From Chlorops oryzae (taxonomy: Eukaryota; Arthropoda; Insecta; Diptera; Chloropidae): a stretch of 64,000 bases of DNA. The position numbers and the translations under genes are program-made. Positions 61,878 through 64,000 of this stretch are shown here, piece by piece (positions within the stretch are counted from its first letter, which is position 1; each line of letters begins with the position of its first letter). The notes below the pieces were generated by a model. It had not been told where the DNA came from. It made no database searches and saw only the letters and a list, made by a program, of their open reading frames with translations. The DNA is taken from positions 38,786,395 through 38,850,394 of the forward strand of contig CM035808.1 of NCBI GenBank assembly GCA_020466095.1. The letters are read 5' to 3'.

Positions 61878-62633
61878 CATGTAGGACTGTAGGTCTAACT
61901 GTCGACGTCGAAAAGCCTCTGCCGCGATGGGGATATACACCATTAGGCAGGCATAGGAAATTCAACAAATTGGGGAAATTCACCAAAAAGCTACCAGCAA
62001 AAACCTTAAGCAGGAATAGGAAATTCAACAAATTCGAGAAATTCACCAGAAAGCTACCAACAACAATACGGGTAGACACAAAGTGGCACAATGATGCCAC
62101 TTGCAAGAAAATTATCAAAGAATCACGGCGTCGGCTCGGGTTTTTATATAGCTTTAAAAGTTATAATTGAAGCTTTAATAAATATATTACGATATATTTT
62201 TGCTTAATGTGCACGAATGTTTTCATTTTGTAATAAATTGACATACATTTTTGACTACTGCTACGAATTTGATTGTATATAGAATTTAGTATTTTTGCTG
62301 AAAAAGTGTGATCAAAAAGTTATGTGGACAGGGTAGGACAAAAAAAACCATTTCTATTTCTCCTTAATATTGAGTTTCCTTGATTATTTTTATGTTTTTC
62401 AAGCATTTCAGGACATTTTATGAGTTTGGTAGATATTTTATATGTAATGTACTCGAAAATCTCCCAAAATTAAAATTAAAAGTGGCAATGCATTTCACCA
62501 CAGCAGAGCTAAAGATTTCGCTGCCATAGCATGCTTCTCTTTTCCTCATGCTATATGCCTATGTTGAAGCAGCGTAGCTCTAACCCATTGCAGGGATTAG
62601 GAAGAAGAAGAGTTAGACCTATAGTCCTATATG
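61878..62633. mobile_element. CATATAG-family element, intact ends, 8-bp TSD
   Basis: 756 bp with ends CATGTAGGACTGTAGGTC and GACCTATAGTCCTATATG, flanked by gtctgaca (61870-61877 and 62634-62641). It is the uninterrupted relative of 1582-3762 and has an internal duplication of about 60 bp ('aggaaattcaacaaatt'). No coding function evident. Confidence 0.85.
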
Positions 62634-62641
62634 GTCTGACA

Positions 62642-64000
62642 TCAGGCAGCGAACGAGCAAGACCTATGTCGGATGAAGCAAAAAGAGAGAACTGAAAAAG
62701 GCGAAAAACGTTCTTCAGTGCAATGCGCACACACACTATCGCAAGCTTTCAATGTAGTGGTGGGCATCCCTGATTATGAGACATTAACCAAAAACATTTT
62801 CAGGGGGACAGATAAAGTTTAGAGAGTTTTTGGACCAAAAACCTAAAGAATCCGAGATTTTCATAACGTCCGGTTTCGATGAAATTTTATATATAGATTT
62901 AGTGAAGTATTCTAAGAATTTTGGCGCTAAAATTTTTTCAAAAAACGGATTACAACTACTCCTTTTTGGACCAGTTTGGAAGTAGACCCTAACTAAAACC
63001 ACATTTTTCTGAAGGCTGTTTTTTGAACATATACCTAAACAAGAACCCCGCTACCAAAACAATTGTAAAAATATGAACAAATTCTGCCGAACTTAAGGCT
63101 CAACTGCAAAAGTAATTGTTATGAGAACTGAAAACCCTCTCTTAAACACAGCCCAAGTCAGCATAGGAACGTCAAAAAAAACTGAGATGAGGCCACGCTC
63201 TAAAAATATTTCGACTAATGATTACAGAATCTGAAGCACCCTAATGCGGGGCACTCATGTTATACCGATCGAAAGGATCGGTGTAAAGTTCGTTGTCCAT
63301 TCATCGTCATTCAGTAAACATGTCCCAAAAAAAAAAAAAAAAAAAAAAAAACGGATGCTGTGATTTTCTTTGGTCATTTTGCTTTTACTCCTCCACCGAG
63401 TACTCGCGAGTTTTCAGACAAATGCGCCACAGCGCCCCTCACGAGTTAACTGATCGTTGGCTTATGAAAAATTTCAAATACTATCGATACACACGCTTAA
63501 TTTGCTTTCGACACGCGCCAATCGTTTCGATCGGTAGAAAGTGATTGGCCAGCATGTTATGTCGGAAACAACATATAATATGTACCTAGGTATCCAAAAA
63601 AAATATTGCCGATGTTTGAAAAACATAGAAAAAAATTCGGAACTGATTTTTCGCTCTACACATTGCAGGACATTTCGTTAAAAAAACAAAAAACAATTTT
63701 TTGTTGACCAGAGACGCACGGTAAAGATAAAAAACGCTCCAATATCACATCAGCCTAGCCTACACAAACACGTTTCATTATCGAAATGTCCTGCTGTGTA
63801 AATCCCGTGTTTACTGCTAAGAACGGATATTAACCCTTAAAGATCACAAATTATTGTTGCTGAAAAAATATTGAGCCTTGATGAACAATGATACCATAAT
63901 GCGCGTGCAAAATTTTAACGGCCTATGACGGCATGAACTTCAAAATATCACCCAGTTTCGGGAGAAACGTGTCCGGTATAAGTTTAAGCAACTCGGGATT
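62642..64000. other. Intergenic to window end
   Basis: A poly(A) run of about 25 lies at 63327-63351. No convincing gene, tRNA or inverted repeat. Confidence 0.4.

Noticed and set aside
63293..63544. Lys-rich ORF near the right edge
   Set aside because: The Lys run is a poly(A) tract and the rest has no family features.

Overview
The window is AT-rich eukaryotic nuclear DNA from a higher (schizophoran-type) fly. Genes have short GT-AG introns plus a few TE-filled long ones. The proteins are closest to what I know from Drosophila and other Brachycera, and a mariner of the irritans (Himar1-like) subfamily is present. I cannot name the species. About a third of the window is genes and the rest is transposable elements (TEs) and their debris.

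Genes, left to right. The rRNA methyltransferase FTSJ3/Spb1 (4376-7026, +) is followed, beyond LINE and MITE debris, by the mitochondrial outer-membrane carrier SLC25A46 (12770-15108, -). SLC25A46 is divergent from the mitochondrial ribosomal protein mRpL3 (16212-17574, +), which converges on the CXXC zinc-finger protein Cfp1 of the Set1/COMPASS complex (18242-20108, -). Cfp1 is divergent from RMND5/Souji, an E3 ligase subunit of the CTLH complex (22138-29812, +, with a 6.2 kb intron and an inferred 20-nt microexon). Next come two tandem chymotrypsin-fold serine proteases of 270 aa each (30671-31539 and 32478-33348, +), a CYP4-family cytochrome P450 (36326-42880, +, with a 4.9 kb first intron), and a divergent ionotropic receptor (IR) (55335-59790, -). 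Exon boundaries were worked out by hand and every gene closes in frame. The first five are housekeeping genes (ribosome assembly, mitochondrial shape and translation, chromatin, protein turnover). The last four are environmental-response genes (digestion, detoxification, chemosensation).

Mobile DNA. The left 4 kb is a Russian-doll nest of short inverted-repeat elements, several with perfect 8-bp target-site duplications (TSDs) and CATA...TATG ends. hAT-like elements with 8-bp TSDs lie at 2220-3497 (with a BED zinc-finger remnant), 24675-25003, 25514-26495 and 36975-39676. PIF/Harbinger-like elements with TAA duplications are at 23226-23765 and 60286-61532. Two LINE fragments lie at about 8695-10290 and 11640-12440. 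The 43-55 kb segment is a TE bed. It holds a tRNA-derived SINE with a 12-bp TSD, a TA-flanked CACWGAG family in at least five copies, a full-length irritans mariner with an open transposase frame but ACG where ATG is expected, a chimera of two mariner lineages, and a 1.1 kb near-perfect palindrome. About a dozen tRNA-like segments, many next to T-runs, are scattered from 10 kb to 53 kb.

I found no bacterial operon, CRISPR array or integrated virus. The least conventional signals are the CATA...TATG element group, the tRNA-like segment cluster, and the repeat-dense elements at 34059-34787 and 37075-38187.
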